Source: Amaranthus tricolor | Taxonomy: Eukaryota; Streptophyta; Magnoliopsida; Caryophyllales; Amaranthaceae | Assembly: GCF_026212465.1 (NCBI RefSeq) | Contig: NC_080052.1 | Coordinates: 14,390,686-14,454,685, forward strand | Length of the DNA: 64,000 nt | Direction: 5' to 3' | Shown: positions 35,790 through 46,795 of the stretch, piece after piece | Numbering within the stretch: the first letter of the stretch is position 1 | How the letters are laid out: each line of letters opens with the position of its first letter | Notes under the pieces: model-generated | Databases searched by the model: none | Told to the model about the DNA's origin: nothing | What the model saw: only the letters and a program-made list of their open reading frames with translations | Position numbers and translations under genes: made by a program

Positions 35790-38700
35790 ACAGTCTACGT
35801 AGATCTCCCTAGTAGTAAAGTCTGTTCCTTTTGTGGCAAAACTGGACACCTTAAAAATCAATGTGTAAAAAGGGAACAGCATACCAAAGCAAATAAAAAT
35901 TATGTCGAACGCATATGGATTAAGAAATGTGATTCAAGTATTATCGACAGGGAACCCAAGGATGACTGGGTTCCTGAACCTAACCATTAATTTGCAGGTT
36001 CAAGTGAGGAGGAACAAGTCATGGTATCTTGACAGTGGGTGTTTCAAGCACATGACGGGTGACAAATCTAAATTTCTCTCACTTGAAGCCTATGATGGGG
36101 GAACAGTAACCTTCGGTGACAATATGAAGGGTTAGATAATCGCCAAAGGAAAGGTTGGAAGGTCATGTTCCCATGCCATTGACAATGTTTTTTTAGTCGA
36201 GAATTTAAAACACAATCTGCTAAGTATTTCTCAATTTTGTGATAAAGGTAACTCTGTTAAGTTTACTTCTGAACGATGCATAATTTCTAGGAACAACACA
36301 GTAGATACTGTGCTCGAGGGATTCAGAAAAGGGAACACTTATGTAGTGGACCTGGACACTGTTCCCAAAACCAGTTTAACATGTTTAAGTGTCATAGAAG
36401 AAGACCCACTACTTTGGCATAAGCGTCTAGGTCATGCTAGTTTTACATTGATTAATACATTAAGATCAAAAGACCTAGTTAGAGGACTACCAGCTATAAA
36501 ATTCTTAAGGAAGAAATTTGCGATCCTTGTGCCAAAGGAAAACAAGTAAGGTCATCTTTTAAATCAAAGAATATGGTGACTACCACTAGACCACTAGAAT
36601 TAATTCATATGGATCTATGTTGACTAATGAGAATACAGAGCCGTAGCGGCAAAAAATATGTATTTGTCATTGTTGATGATTATAGTAGATTCACTTGGAC
36701 CTTGTTTTTAGTAAGCAAAGATGAAGCTTTTGATGAGTTTGTTTCTTTCGCAAACAAAATACAGAAAATCTACCAATAATCAAATAATCCACATAAGGTT
36801 TGATCATGGAAAAGAATTTGAAAATTCAAATTTTACTATGTATTGCAATGAACATGGAATTAATCACAATTTTTCCGTACCTAGAACACCACAACAAAAT
36901 GGTGTGGTAGAAAGGAAAAATAGAACTTTAGAAGAAATGGCCAGAACCATGTTGATTGCTAGCGGTTTACCTAGAAATTTTTGGGCTGAGGCCGTTAATA
37001 CTGCTTGTTATATTATGAATCGTGTGTTAATAAGACCAATCTCTTCGAAAAAACACCCTATGAATTGCTCAAAGGTGTTAAACCAAACATCTCCTATTTT
37101 CGTATATTTGGATGCAAATGTTTTGTACATGTTAATGGAAAACGAAGTATAGGTAAGTTTGATGAAAGAAGCGATGAAGCAGTATTTCTTGGCTACTCAT
37201 CACATAGTAAAGCTTACAGGGTATATAATAAAAGAACAATGAGTGTAGAAGAGTCAGTTCATGTCATTTTTGATAAAAATAACTTCTCAACAAGTGGACA
37301 GGAAAACAACCATGTGAAAATAGGTCTTGCTCATCTAGAAGACGATGATTAAGAAACGAAAATGCTAGATGAAGGAACAGCAGGCGAACAGCTGATCCCA
37401 GAAGAGGCTGAAAGGAACAATGATAATCTGGAACAGATAGTATTTCAGGAACAGCAGACTGTCTCCAATCTAGTAGTTCCCACAGACGAGCAAGCAGATC
37501 TAGAAGCTGAACAGCACAATAATCAAGCAGATGAAACCGAACATGCTTCCGTTCTCACAAGAGAATTTGTGCCTAAGCCTTGGAAATATCAAAGTTACCA
37601 CCCTCTTGATTTTATTATTAGTGATATAAATAAGGGAACGCAAACCAGGTCCCAAATCAGAAACTTTTGTGCACACTTTGCGTTCCTATCATCACTTGAA
37701 CCTAAAAACCACGAGGAGGCTCTAAAAGATTCTGAATGGATAGTTGCCATGCAAGATGAATTGAATGAATTCGAAAGAAACAAAGTATGGCACTTGGAAC
37801 CCAAACTAAAACACAAAAAGGTAATTGGTTTAAAATGGGTATTTCGGAACAAATTAGATGAGCACGGAATAATTGTGAGAAACAAAGCAAGTTTCGTGGT
37901 CAAAGGGTACAATCAACAAGAAGGTATTGATTACACCGAAACTTTTGCTCCGGTAGCAAGGTTAGAGGCTATTAGAATTTTAATTTCTTTTGCTGCATTT
38001 ATGAACTTTAAATTATATCAAATGGATGAGAAATGTGCTTTTTTAAATGGCTTTCTTGATGAAGAAGTTTTTGTTGAACAACCCTCAGGTTTTGAAAATA
38101 CCTCTTGTCCTGATCATGTCTACAAGCTTGATAAAGCTTTATATGGCTTGAAGCAAGCCCCTAGGCAATGGTATGAAAGACTGTCAAAGTTTTTGATACA
38201 AAATAACTTTATTAGAGGAAAAATTGACAAAACCTTATTCTTTAAGAATAAAGGTTATGATATTTTGGTTGTTCAAATTTATGTTGATGATATTATTTTT
38301 GGTGCTACTAATGACTTGTTATGTAAAGAATTCGCCAATCTTATGGGCATAGAATTTGAAATGAGCATGATGGGAGAACTAAATTTCTTCCTTGGTTTAC
38401 AAATTAAACAAACTGAAAATGGTATTTTTATCCATCAACAAAAATACATAAAAGAACTTCTTAAGAAGTATGGACTAGACAACGCTAAGACAAATCACAC
38501 ACCCATGGCTACAAATGTTAGATTAGATGAAGACCTAAATGGAATTAATGTAGATCAAACAATGTATCGAGGCATGATTGGTTCTTTATTATATCTAAAA
38601 GCTAGTAGACCTGATATTTCTTTTAGTGTCGGTTTATGTGCTAGATTTCAATCGAACCCTAAAGAATCACATTTTACAGCAGTAAAAAGAATTCTGAGAT

Positions 38701-39250
38701 ACTTGAAGGGAACAGATGACTTGTCCTTATATTATCCTAAAAGCGATGTCTATGATTTGAAAGGTTTTAGTGATGCAGATTATGCAGGTGATCTAGTTAA
38801 TAGAAAAAGTACATTAGGTATGGTACAATTTCTTGGCTCATGTTTAGTTTTATGGAATTCCAAGAAACAAAACACTGTTGCATTATCCACAGCCGAAGCT
38901 GAATACATAGCAGCAGCAGCTTGCTGTTCCCAAATGCTTTAGATAAAGTAGCAGCTAAGAGATTTTGGTATTAAATTTGAATGTGTTCCTATTTATTGTG
39001 ATAATACCAGTGCCATATGTATATCTAAAGATCCAGTGCATCATTCACGAGTAAAACACATCCACATTAGGTATCATTTTCTTAAAGATAATGTTGAAAA
39101 TAAAAATATTGTTGAAAGCATGTTAACACTAATGAACAAGTTGCAGATATTTTGACCAAATCGCTTCCGAGGGAACAATATGAAAAGACGAGATTGGAAC
39201 TTGGTATGATCAAGCTCCACTAAAGTTGAAAGCAAGAATTCTCCATGAAG
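35790..39250 (+). pseudogene. Sirevirus pol (protease, integrase, RT, RNase H), several stops
   Basis: After the gag stop the same frame continues with a second zinc knuckle CSFCGKTGHLKNQC (about 35821-35862), suggesting gag-pol was one frame. The protease shows WYLDSGCFKHMTG (36022-36060). GAG-pre-integrase has LLWHKRLGHAS. Integrase (36600-37100) has FVIVDDYSRFTW, TPQQNGVVERKNR and FWAEAVNTACY. RT (37700-38400) has LYGLKQAPRQWYERL and YVDDIIFGATN. RNase H has STAEAEYIAAA and a YCDNTSAI box. TAG codons at 38940-38942 and 38949-38951 replace expected Trp and Gln, and others occur near 36619 and 36770. It is inactive as it stands. Confidence 0.9.
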
Positions 39251-39709
39251 CATCATGAAATTGAAAAGGTGAAATCAACCACAAAATCTTGATTGAATAT
39301 CAATTATTGAAGGGATCAGGTATACAGTTTATAAAGTACGTACTATGAATGTTTTCTTGATTGCATGTTTTAATTTGATCAGACCAAAGTAGTGTATGTT
39401 CGTATTTTTCTTAATATAATATAATACAAAATAATAATATAACATCATTCATTTCTTTCATATTTTCTTTCTAATATATGGTCAACTTAAATCAAAATAA
39501 TGGGAATTGGTTTATTTGGATACGTCCCAACTCTTCATCAATCCTTGATCTCAAATGTAATGATTAAAGCATTTAAAGGATTGGACCTTTGGGTAACCGT
39601 CATTTCAACCCCTTATTAAACCCTTCTCTTACATCACACTACTCGCGCTTTCTCATCTTCCTCAAGCAACCGTCATCTACCTTTCCTCTCAAAACTTTTC
39701 AAAATCAAA
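39251..39709 (+). other. Spacer between Sirevirus pol and third ORF
   Basis: No coding frame. A downstream ORF of this kind in Sireviruses is thought to use a spliced subgenomic RNA, but I cannot point to a specific splice site. Confidence 0.5.
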
Positions 39710-41367
39710 ATGAAAACCCCAAAATGCGGTGAAAATTCACAACCACAACCTTTCAGCGTGGTTCATCCTCCACCTTTACTTGATGCTGCACCATCCTCAA
39801 CTGCTGAAACTACAAAAGAAACACCTAAACCCTCGACTGAGCATGCCGGTACCAAACGCCAAATCCCCACTCCTAAAGGTGGTTCATCTTCTAGGATAGC
39901 CAAGCGTTCGAAGCATGCTGATCCTAACAGTGCTGAAGAAGTATCAAAAGAGATGTCAGTAGGGTTCGGGTTAGATAAGTACTGGTATGATTCTACTCAT
40001 TTTCCTCAACTGCATGACATTTTACAAAATCAAGAATGGGAGGTATTGATGTCCAATTTTAGTTGCAACTCAATTTTTCCAAACCTTATGCGAGAATTTA
40101 TTTTAAATTTCTCTAATGATTGTGGGATGTGTTCTAGTACTGTTAAGAATGTGAAAATAGAATTTAATAGTGCTATATTGGGGAATGGTTAAATGTTCCT
40201 AATGTTGGATTTGATACTTATTATGTTGGGTCGAAGATAGCATTCTCTGGCATTAATGAACGAACAATTCTCAAATTTTTAGGGGTAGATCAAAAGAAGG
40301 GAAAGATTAGTCACAACGTTTTGTCTCCTCTGCATAAATTACTGTATAACGTTGCACGCAAATTCATATTACTAAGAAATTCCAAACGCAGTGAAGTGAG
40401 TTTGCGTGATGCCACCATAACTTACTGCATGGCAAATCATATTAAGATAAATTTTCCATCATTGATGATCTCTCATTTATTTGATTGCATTGAAAAGAAA
40501 AGTTTTGTTGGTTATGGAGGACTATTGACTTGGAATTTTAGAAAATTTGATGTATCTTTGGAAGGTTTGGAGTTCCCAATGGGTCCTAACATGAAAATAG
40601 GTGCTAAATGTTTACAAAATTTGCACCTAAAACTAAATGATGAAGGGATGTTAATGCATGATTTAGAGGAGGTTGTTGAAATCGAATCAGAAAAGGAAGG
40701 GGTAGTTGAGGAGGAAAAAGAGGAAAAGGAAAAATCAAGGAAGGAAGAAAAAGAGAAGAAGGAGCAAGAACCTGTTCCCATTGACAACGTTGAAAAAGGA
40801 GAAAAAGGGGAACAGGGTGGAGAAGCAAGTAAGGGGGAACTAGGAGAACAAGAGGAAGCCTTGGAAGATAATGTTCATCACAATCTCTTCAGTGATTCAA
40901 GTGATGAAGAGATTGTGATAGCAATGAGAAAACAGGCTAAGTCAATTCAGAAGAAGAGTAGGAGGTTAGCTTCGAAACGCAAGGCTACTATGGTTGATGA
41001 AACCACATCTGACACCATACCTGAGTCTACATCTAACAAACCTCCTTCTCCCAAGCCAACCACTCCACCACCACATCAAAATCCATCACCACCTCAATCA
41101 CCTATTCACTTTACACCACCACCATCTCAGTCTTCACCAGGTACTGGTTGTGCTAACCCTGATTCTGTTCCTGCAGCTTCTTCAAACTTCATTCTCTCCA
41201 AGCTCCTTGACCTACAGTCTCAATTTACTGCTTTTCAAGATGAAATTCGAATCTCACTTGCTTCAATCGTTGATCAACTTACCCTGATGGAGAACCGTCT
41301 TGGTGCAAATTTGGATACTGTTGAAGTGCAGACCGAATACATAGATGAAGAAGAGACTGCTCCCTGA
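39710..41367 (+). pseudogene. Sirevirus third ORF ('env-like' position), one frameshift
   Basis: ATG at 39710. A one-base shift near 40185 ends the first part after GNG, and the reading continues in another frame to the TGA at 41365-41367. The N-terminus is Pro/Ser/Thr-rich. The middle carries a conserved block with LLYNVARKFILLRNSKRSE and CMANHIKINFPSLMI, seen in many plant retroelement proteins (as I recall, the 'putative plant transposon protein' family). Then come a long Glu/Lys-rich coiled coil, a Pro-rich stretch and a final helix. I see no signal peptide or membrane segment, so 'env-like' is only positional. The role is unknown. Confidence 0.78.
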
Positions 41368-42103
41368 TTCCTCTTCCCATGTTTTTACTGATTTGTTGGC
41401 TCTAAAATTTATCAAACAATTTCACTTTTGTTTTTGTACCATATGGGGTACAAAATTGTATTTGTTTTGTTGAACAACTGCTACATTTTCTTTCTTGTTT
41501 TTATTTCTGGTCTGTGATGATTAACTATATGCATATTTGGACTGCTATTTATGGTGCATGCTTTCGTTTATTGTTTCTTGTTTTCCTCTATGACAAATCT
41601 ATATGGTTTGTGCTGTGGTTTGATATTCCCAATTCTTTTTGATTGATGACAAAAGAGGGAAGAGAATGCACAAACTTAAGAGAAGCTGTGAATACACATT
41701 CTCCAAATCTTTATTGATTTATATTGCTACAACAATGGAAGTTAATGTGCATAAGTGAGATAATTGTGATAGGAAATCAAATCAGCTTAAATTCATCAGA
41801 GTTGTTAAGTTTATAAATACTTTGATCTTGTGTTGTTCTGAATTTGTTTTCTTCAAAGCTGTTACTTTCTATAATACTTATGGATTGGTGTGTTAATTTG
41901 GATTTTATTTGAAAACATATTTGGTATTATGTTTTTAATATAGAGTAAATTGTTTTATGCATGCTTGGTAAATTATATTGTAACGAGTTGATTTGCTAAG
42001 TTATTTAGAGTTGCTTTAATCTCTAGTATGCTCTAAAAATTTTGTTTTACTCTATTTTACTTAAGTTTGTTTATAATTTTGTCTTCATCAAAAAGGGGGA
42101 ATT
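41368..42103 (+). other. Sirevirus 3' untranslated region and polypurine tract
   Basis: T-rich sequence without genes. It ends in AAAAAGGGGGAATT (42090-42103) directly before the 3' LTR. An upstream AAAGAGGGAAGAGAA (41651-41665) may be an accessory purine tract. Confidence 0.6.
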
Positions 42104-43266
42104 TGTTAGCCTCTTAGGTTTTGATGATGACTTCACTTTTAAATAAACAAACATGTTTTAGAGATTGTTTTGTAGGTGAATATCCGATTTTGTTGAAATC
42201 GTTGATGAAGCCTATGACTTGGTTCGTGGAAGTTGTACGTGTCTTAGAATATCCAAGAAGTTAGATAAATTCTTAGGACGTTAAAGGTAGACAGACGGTC
42301 TACTGTTCCTAAAGTTGACAATCTGACAGAAGTTGTAGATGGAGACAGTACACTGTTCCCACGTCGCAGGTCTGGAGAAAAACATCGGCGGAAAAATTGC
42401 GAATTAATTATTTTCTGTTTTTAAGTTGATGTAACGGTTAAGAAATAAATTAATTGCTTAATTAATTAATAAATTGGTTGGCTAAACTATTTTTAGGTTA
42501 TCTAAAAATAGCCTAAGACTTATTCTCTTTTAGATGAGATCTCCTATTATTTAGGATCTTTTGTTTTAACTCCTATGCTATTTTTAGCTTGAGGAAACCG
42601 TTTTCCTCTTTGAGCAAATGACAGCCGGACGCTTATTTTTTGGCAATTCCACTATCTTTTTCTTTTTAGAACGTGGAGGATAGTGGTAGGTGTGTCTAAG
42701 GTAACTGCTGGCTGTTCCCACTATAAATAGGAGGAACTTTGCTCGAACCGTGATATCATCCAAGAGTGTCCATTAAGGGAGATCAATTAAGAAAAATATT
42801 TTCAGTTTTTAAATGCCAATTAATTTATTATGTTTTTCGTAAAGCATTTATTTAGTTTTTATCCTCTTGAGAATTTGGCCTTGTAAGGGTATTTGTGTGT
42901 TTTGTTGTAACTAGAGTTAAGGGAAGTCTTGGGGAATAGAGAAGCTTCAATAGAAGCGTGAGAAGAGAAAGAGAATTAGGCCTAGAGTAGAGAAGCTTCA
43001 AGTGAAGCAAATTGTTTTATGTGATTGTAATTGATTGCCTAAAACATAGTGAGAATTTTCAAATTCCGGGGGGTCGTGATTTTTCCTTCTTATTAGGCCA
43101 AGAAGGTTTCCACGTAAAATCTTTGTCTCCTTTTATCTTTTTCATTTTAAGTTTAAGTTTTATTTTATTATAATTTCGCAAAATTAGAGGCAAAAAAATC
43201 TTAAACTCAATACACAACAATTCACCCCACTCTTGTTGCATTCGATCATCTATTTGCATTTCTACA
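42104..43266 (+). repeat. Sirevirus 3' LTR
   Basis: TGTTAGCCTCTTAGG...GCATTTCTACA. It aligns with 32910-34094 throughout and lacks a GAGAAG repeat segment near 42960. Confidence 0.92.
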
Positions 43267-45118
43267 GTAGGAAACTGAGGGACAAACCATTAATAACCAA
43301 CCAAACTTTCACTGGGATTCTTTTAAGGTTGCTATCAGAGGTCGATTCTTCCCTGAACATATTAGGAGACAAAAGTGCAGTGAATTTAATAGGTTGAACC
43401 AAGGGAAGTTTATGAGTGTCAAGGAATATGCCCAAAAGTTTAATGAGTATGCTAAGTTTTGCCCTAACATGGTCCCTGATGAAGTTTCTAAGGCCCAAAA
43501 ATTTGAGGATGGTTTAGCTTTCATGATACAAACTAAGTTAGGAGGAAGTACCTCATCTACTCTTATAGAGGCTTATTCTAAGGCTTGTAATAAGGAGAGG
43601 ATCTTACAAAGAGAAGAAGATGCGTTGGGAAGGAACAAGAGGAAAGACCAAAGTAATGCGGATAATCAAAGTAATGATAAAAGACCTCGTTTTGGTAACA
43701 ATGGGGGTAATGGTTGGAACAATCACCACGGAGGAGGACATAACTATAGGAACTACCAAAACCCTAGACAGAATGAAAACCAACAAAGGAATAGTAACCA
43801 GAGGCTTGGGTTTGCAAGAAATGTGAGAAGAGTCATTTGGGCTATACGTGTCAAGGCAAACCAATTAAATGTTATGCTTGTGGCAAAGCTGGACATAAGG
43901 CTAATTATTGTCCCAAGAGGCAAGAGAGAGGGAAACCAACCAGGGCAGAATAGACACAACAAGGGCTATAAGAACAATGGAGGAGGATCTAGGAACCATA
44001 ACATCAACAACAACCGCTCGAACAATACTCAAGTAGGAAGTGGTTCAACAAATGACAAGTACAACGCCAACAACAATCAGAACAACAATGGCAACAATGG
44101 AAATGGAGGACGCACTTTCAATGGGAGACTCCACCTTATGAGCAAGAGTGAAGTTGAGTCGGACGCCAACATTGTGACGGGTACTTTTCTTGTAAACTTT
44201 AAACCTGCTTTTGTACTCTTTGATTCTGGAGCTTCACATTGCTTTTTATCTAAATCTTTTATCGAAAAACATTCCTTTAAGCCTTTTTCCTCATGCCAAG
44301 CTAAGGTAACCACACCCTCAGGTGAAACCTTTCTCAGTAAGAGCCTTTACTTAGGTATGCCTATTTTTATCTCTGAAATCGAACCACCCGTGAACCTTAT
44401 CGAGTTTAATTTTAAAGACTTCGATTTGGTTTTGGGAATGGATTGGTTAAGGAAGTATTAGGCAAAAATCAATTGTGCTAAACAGAGAATTACCTTTAGA
44501 GGCCCTATGGGAAATAAACTAACCTACCAAGAAACTACTTTCGAGCCATCAAAGACCAAGCTTATCTCCACCTTAAATCTCCAGACCCATCTTAGGAAAG
44601 GCTACCCCGTATATTTGTGCCATGTAAAGGACACGAGCATGAAAGAGGACGAGTTAGGAGAGATACCTGTAGTTAAGGATTTTGTTGATGTATTCCCAAA
44701 TGAGATTCCAGAGATGCCACCTGTGAGAGAGTTATACTTCAAGATTGATTTAGTTCCGGGAACAGGACCCATTTCATAGGCACCTTATAGGATGACACCT
44801 TCCGAGTTGCAAGAGTTGAAGGTACAACTTGAAGATTTATTGGATAAAGGATATATAAGACCATGTGTATCACCTTGAAGAGCCCCAGTGTTATTTGTTA
44901 GGAAGAAAGATGGAACATTGAGACTATGTATTGATTATAGGGATTTTAATAGTAGGACGGTAAAGAATAAGTATCCACTTCCTAAAATTGAGGATCTATT
45001 CGATCAACTTAGGGGTGCAGAGTATTTTCGAAGATTGATTTGAGATCAGGTTATCATCAATTACGAATTGCAGAAGAGGATATAGCCAAAACAGCTTTTC
45101 GAACGAGGTATGGGTACT
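43267..45118 (+). pseudogene. Ty3-B gag (rest), protease and partial RT
   Basis: Resumes after the Sirevirus with the capsid (FTWDSFKVAIRGRFFPEHI, VKEYAQKFNEYAKFCP), then Asn/Gly-rich sequence and a zinc knuckle CYACGKAGHKANYC in a shifted frame (about 43870-43915). The protease FDSGASHCFLSKS (about 44219-44257) keeps its catalytic Asp, and VLGMDWLRKY ends in a stop at 44459. RT has [33 protein letters not shown] and a frameshift near 45028. It breaks off at FRTRYGY before the FIDD motif. No polymerase can be made. Confidence 0.88.
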
Positions 45119-46795
45119 TGTAACCCATTCCCTAAATCTAAACTTTTAAGTATGACAACCTTTTTTTCAATTTATTTTATATATTTTCTTTTCTTTTTAT
45201 AAATCCTTTTTAATTATTATTTAAACTTTATCTTTTTCATTTAAAATCATTACTTCTACTCCTTAAAATTTTAAGTACATTTTGAAATTGTTTTTTTTTT
45301 TAAAAAAAAAAATAAATTATGCATATATAACGAGAATCTTTTAACTTATTTATTTTGAATTGGTTGATCGGGGTATTAAATTGAGATATATTATTTTCTC
45401 GTGTAGACAGCGGATTCATAGACAGAGATTATTAGAAGCGTACGTTGTCTAGGATCGCATGACAAGGTAATTCTCAAGATCCATCTAATTAGGATTATCC
45501 CGTTAGTGTTATGTGCTAAGTGATAATTAATGTGTTTAAATGGTATGCGTGATTTGATATGACATTATTTTGTATGATATTATGTTTTATATATTCTCAA
45601 ATTAAATCTACTATAATTTTTGTCAAACTTGAATTTATAATTACTATTTCGATAGAATTTATATTATTATTTTGATAATGAAATTAGATACGGTTTAATT
45701 TGAAAGACAAATACTTATAATATTATTATTTTGATGAAAGTTATATTATTATTTTAATAATGATTGTAAATGCGATTGAATTTGGGAGGAAAATATTATG
45801 ATATTAATATTACAATTGAATATTATTGAGATATTTATTGGGAAAAGTTATGATCATAAAACAAAATGTATAATGTATGTTTGATTAATGTTTGTGTGCT
45901 CGCGACTAATTATTAAAATATATTAAATCACGTAAAGTGTAACATGAGGGAAATGAAACTCTTATATTTGTTGTGATCCAAGTATAAGGGTGATGTACAG
46001 GTTGTCCTGTTTGGTTAGTATAGCTACCGACATGTATTATTATTTCTGATACTTGATATGATATTTGGTCTTCCTTCTATTTGTTGTGATCCAAGTAGAA
46101 GGGGTGTGCACACTAGGGTTCCCTGAGACTACTCTACTGGCCTTGAATTATTTGGGGTGACGACCTCTTGATGAAGTAGGTATAGGGGTAAAGCGTCGGC
46201 CTATTGGCGTTCTCGTTCCCTCGAATTAAAAATTGATTATGGGTTTGTCATTATTAAATATCAAATTAATAAATTGGTTTATGTGATATTATATATATTG
46301 TTTTCACAAATTGTTTTTCTTAAACTTAGCTATATATTGCTTTTCTAAAATTATTTTCAACTCAAATTATGTTTTATTTTCTTAAACTATTTTCATACTT
46401 AATTGTTTTATGGGATGCAGTTGGAATTACTCAATTTTCTGATTTTGGGAGTTTTTTTTCTTTGTTTTTCTTGCATTCTTATGTTGCAGGTTATTGATTG
46501 CGTGGGAATCGTGGAGTAAGGATCACTTAAAAACATAGCTTTTATTTGAGTCGTATTTCAGTTTAAATTTTACCTTAAGTTAAATTTTATATGGACATAG
46601 ATTGCGTTTCAGTCTTCTCTTATGTTGTAAGACCCTTTGTTGGATTTAAATTTATTAAGTTATTTCTTAGTCGTTAAGCCTTACATTTATTTTATTAGAA
46701 ATAGATTTGGCAGTAACACTCCCATGAGTAGGTTTTGGTTCATGTTTTTCATTAAAAGTGTTTTCAAAAGTTCGACCTATTTTGAGGGTGTTACA
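45119..46795 (+). repeat. Ty3-B 3' LTR
   Basis: 1,677 bp from TGTAACCCATTCCC to GGTGTTACA. It joins the RT coding sequence with no purine tract, which indicates deletion of the element's 3' third. The right flank falls in the integrase of Copia-B. Confidence 0.85.

Larger units (their letters stand above)
32910..43266 (+). mobile_element. Sirevirus (SIRE/Maximus-type Copia) retrotransposon, full length with third ORF
   Basis: 10.4 kb. LTRs are 32910-34094 (1,185 bp) and 42104-43266 (1,163 bp), flanked by GTTGG (32905-32909) and GTAGG (43267-43271), a duplication differing by one base. The PBS TGGTATCAGAGC is at 34097-34108 and the purine tract AAAAAGGGGGAATT at 42090-42103. It encodes a long gag with coiled coil, a Copia-order pol, and an extra ORF after pol, the plan of Sireviruses. 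Scattered stops make it defective. The two LTRs differ at only a few percent of positions by eye. Confidence 0.92.

Noticed and set aside
40512..40828. Ser/Phe-rich minus-strand frames in the Sirevirus third ORF
   Set aside because: They are antisense to the Glu/Lys-rich coiled-coil codons.
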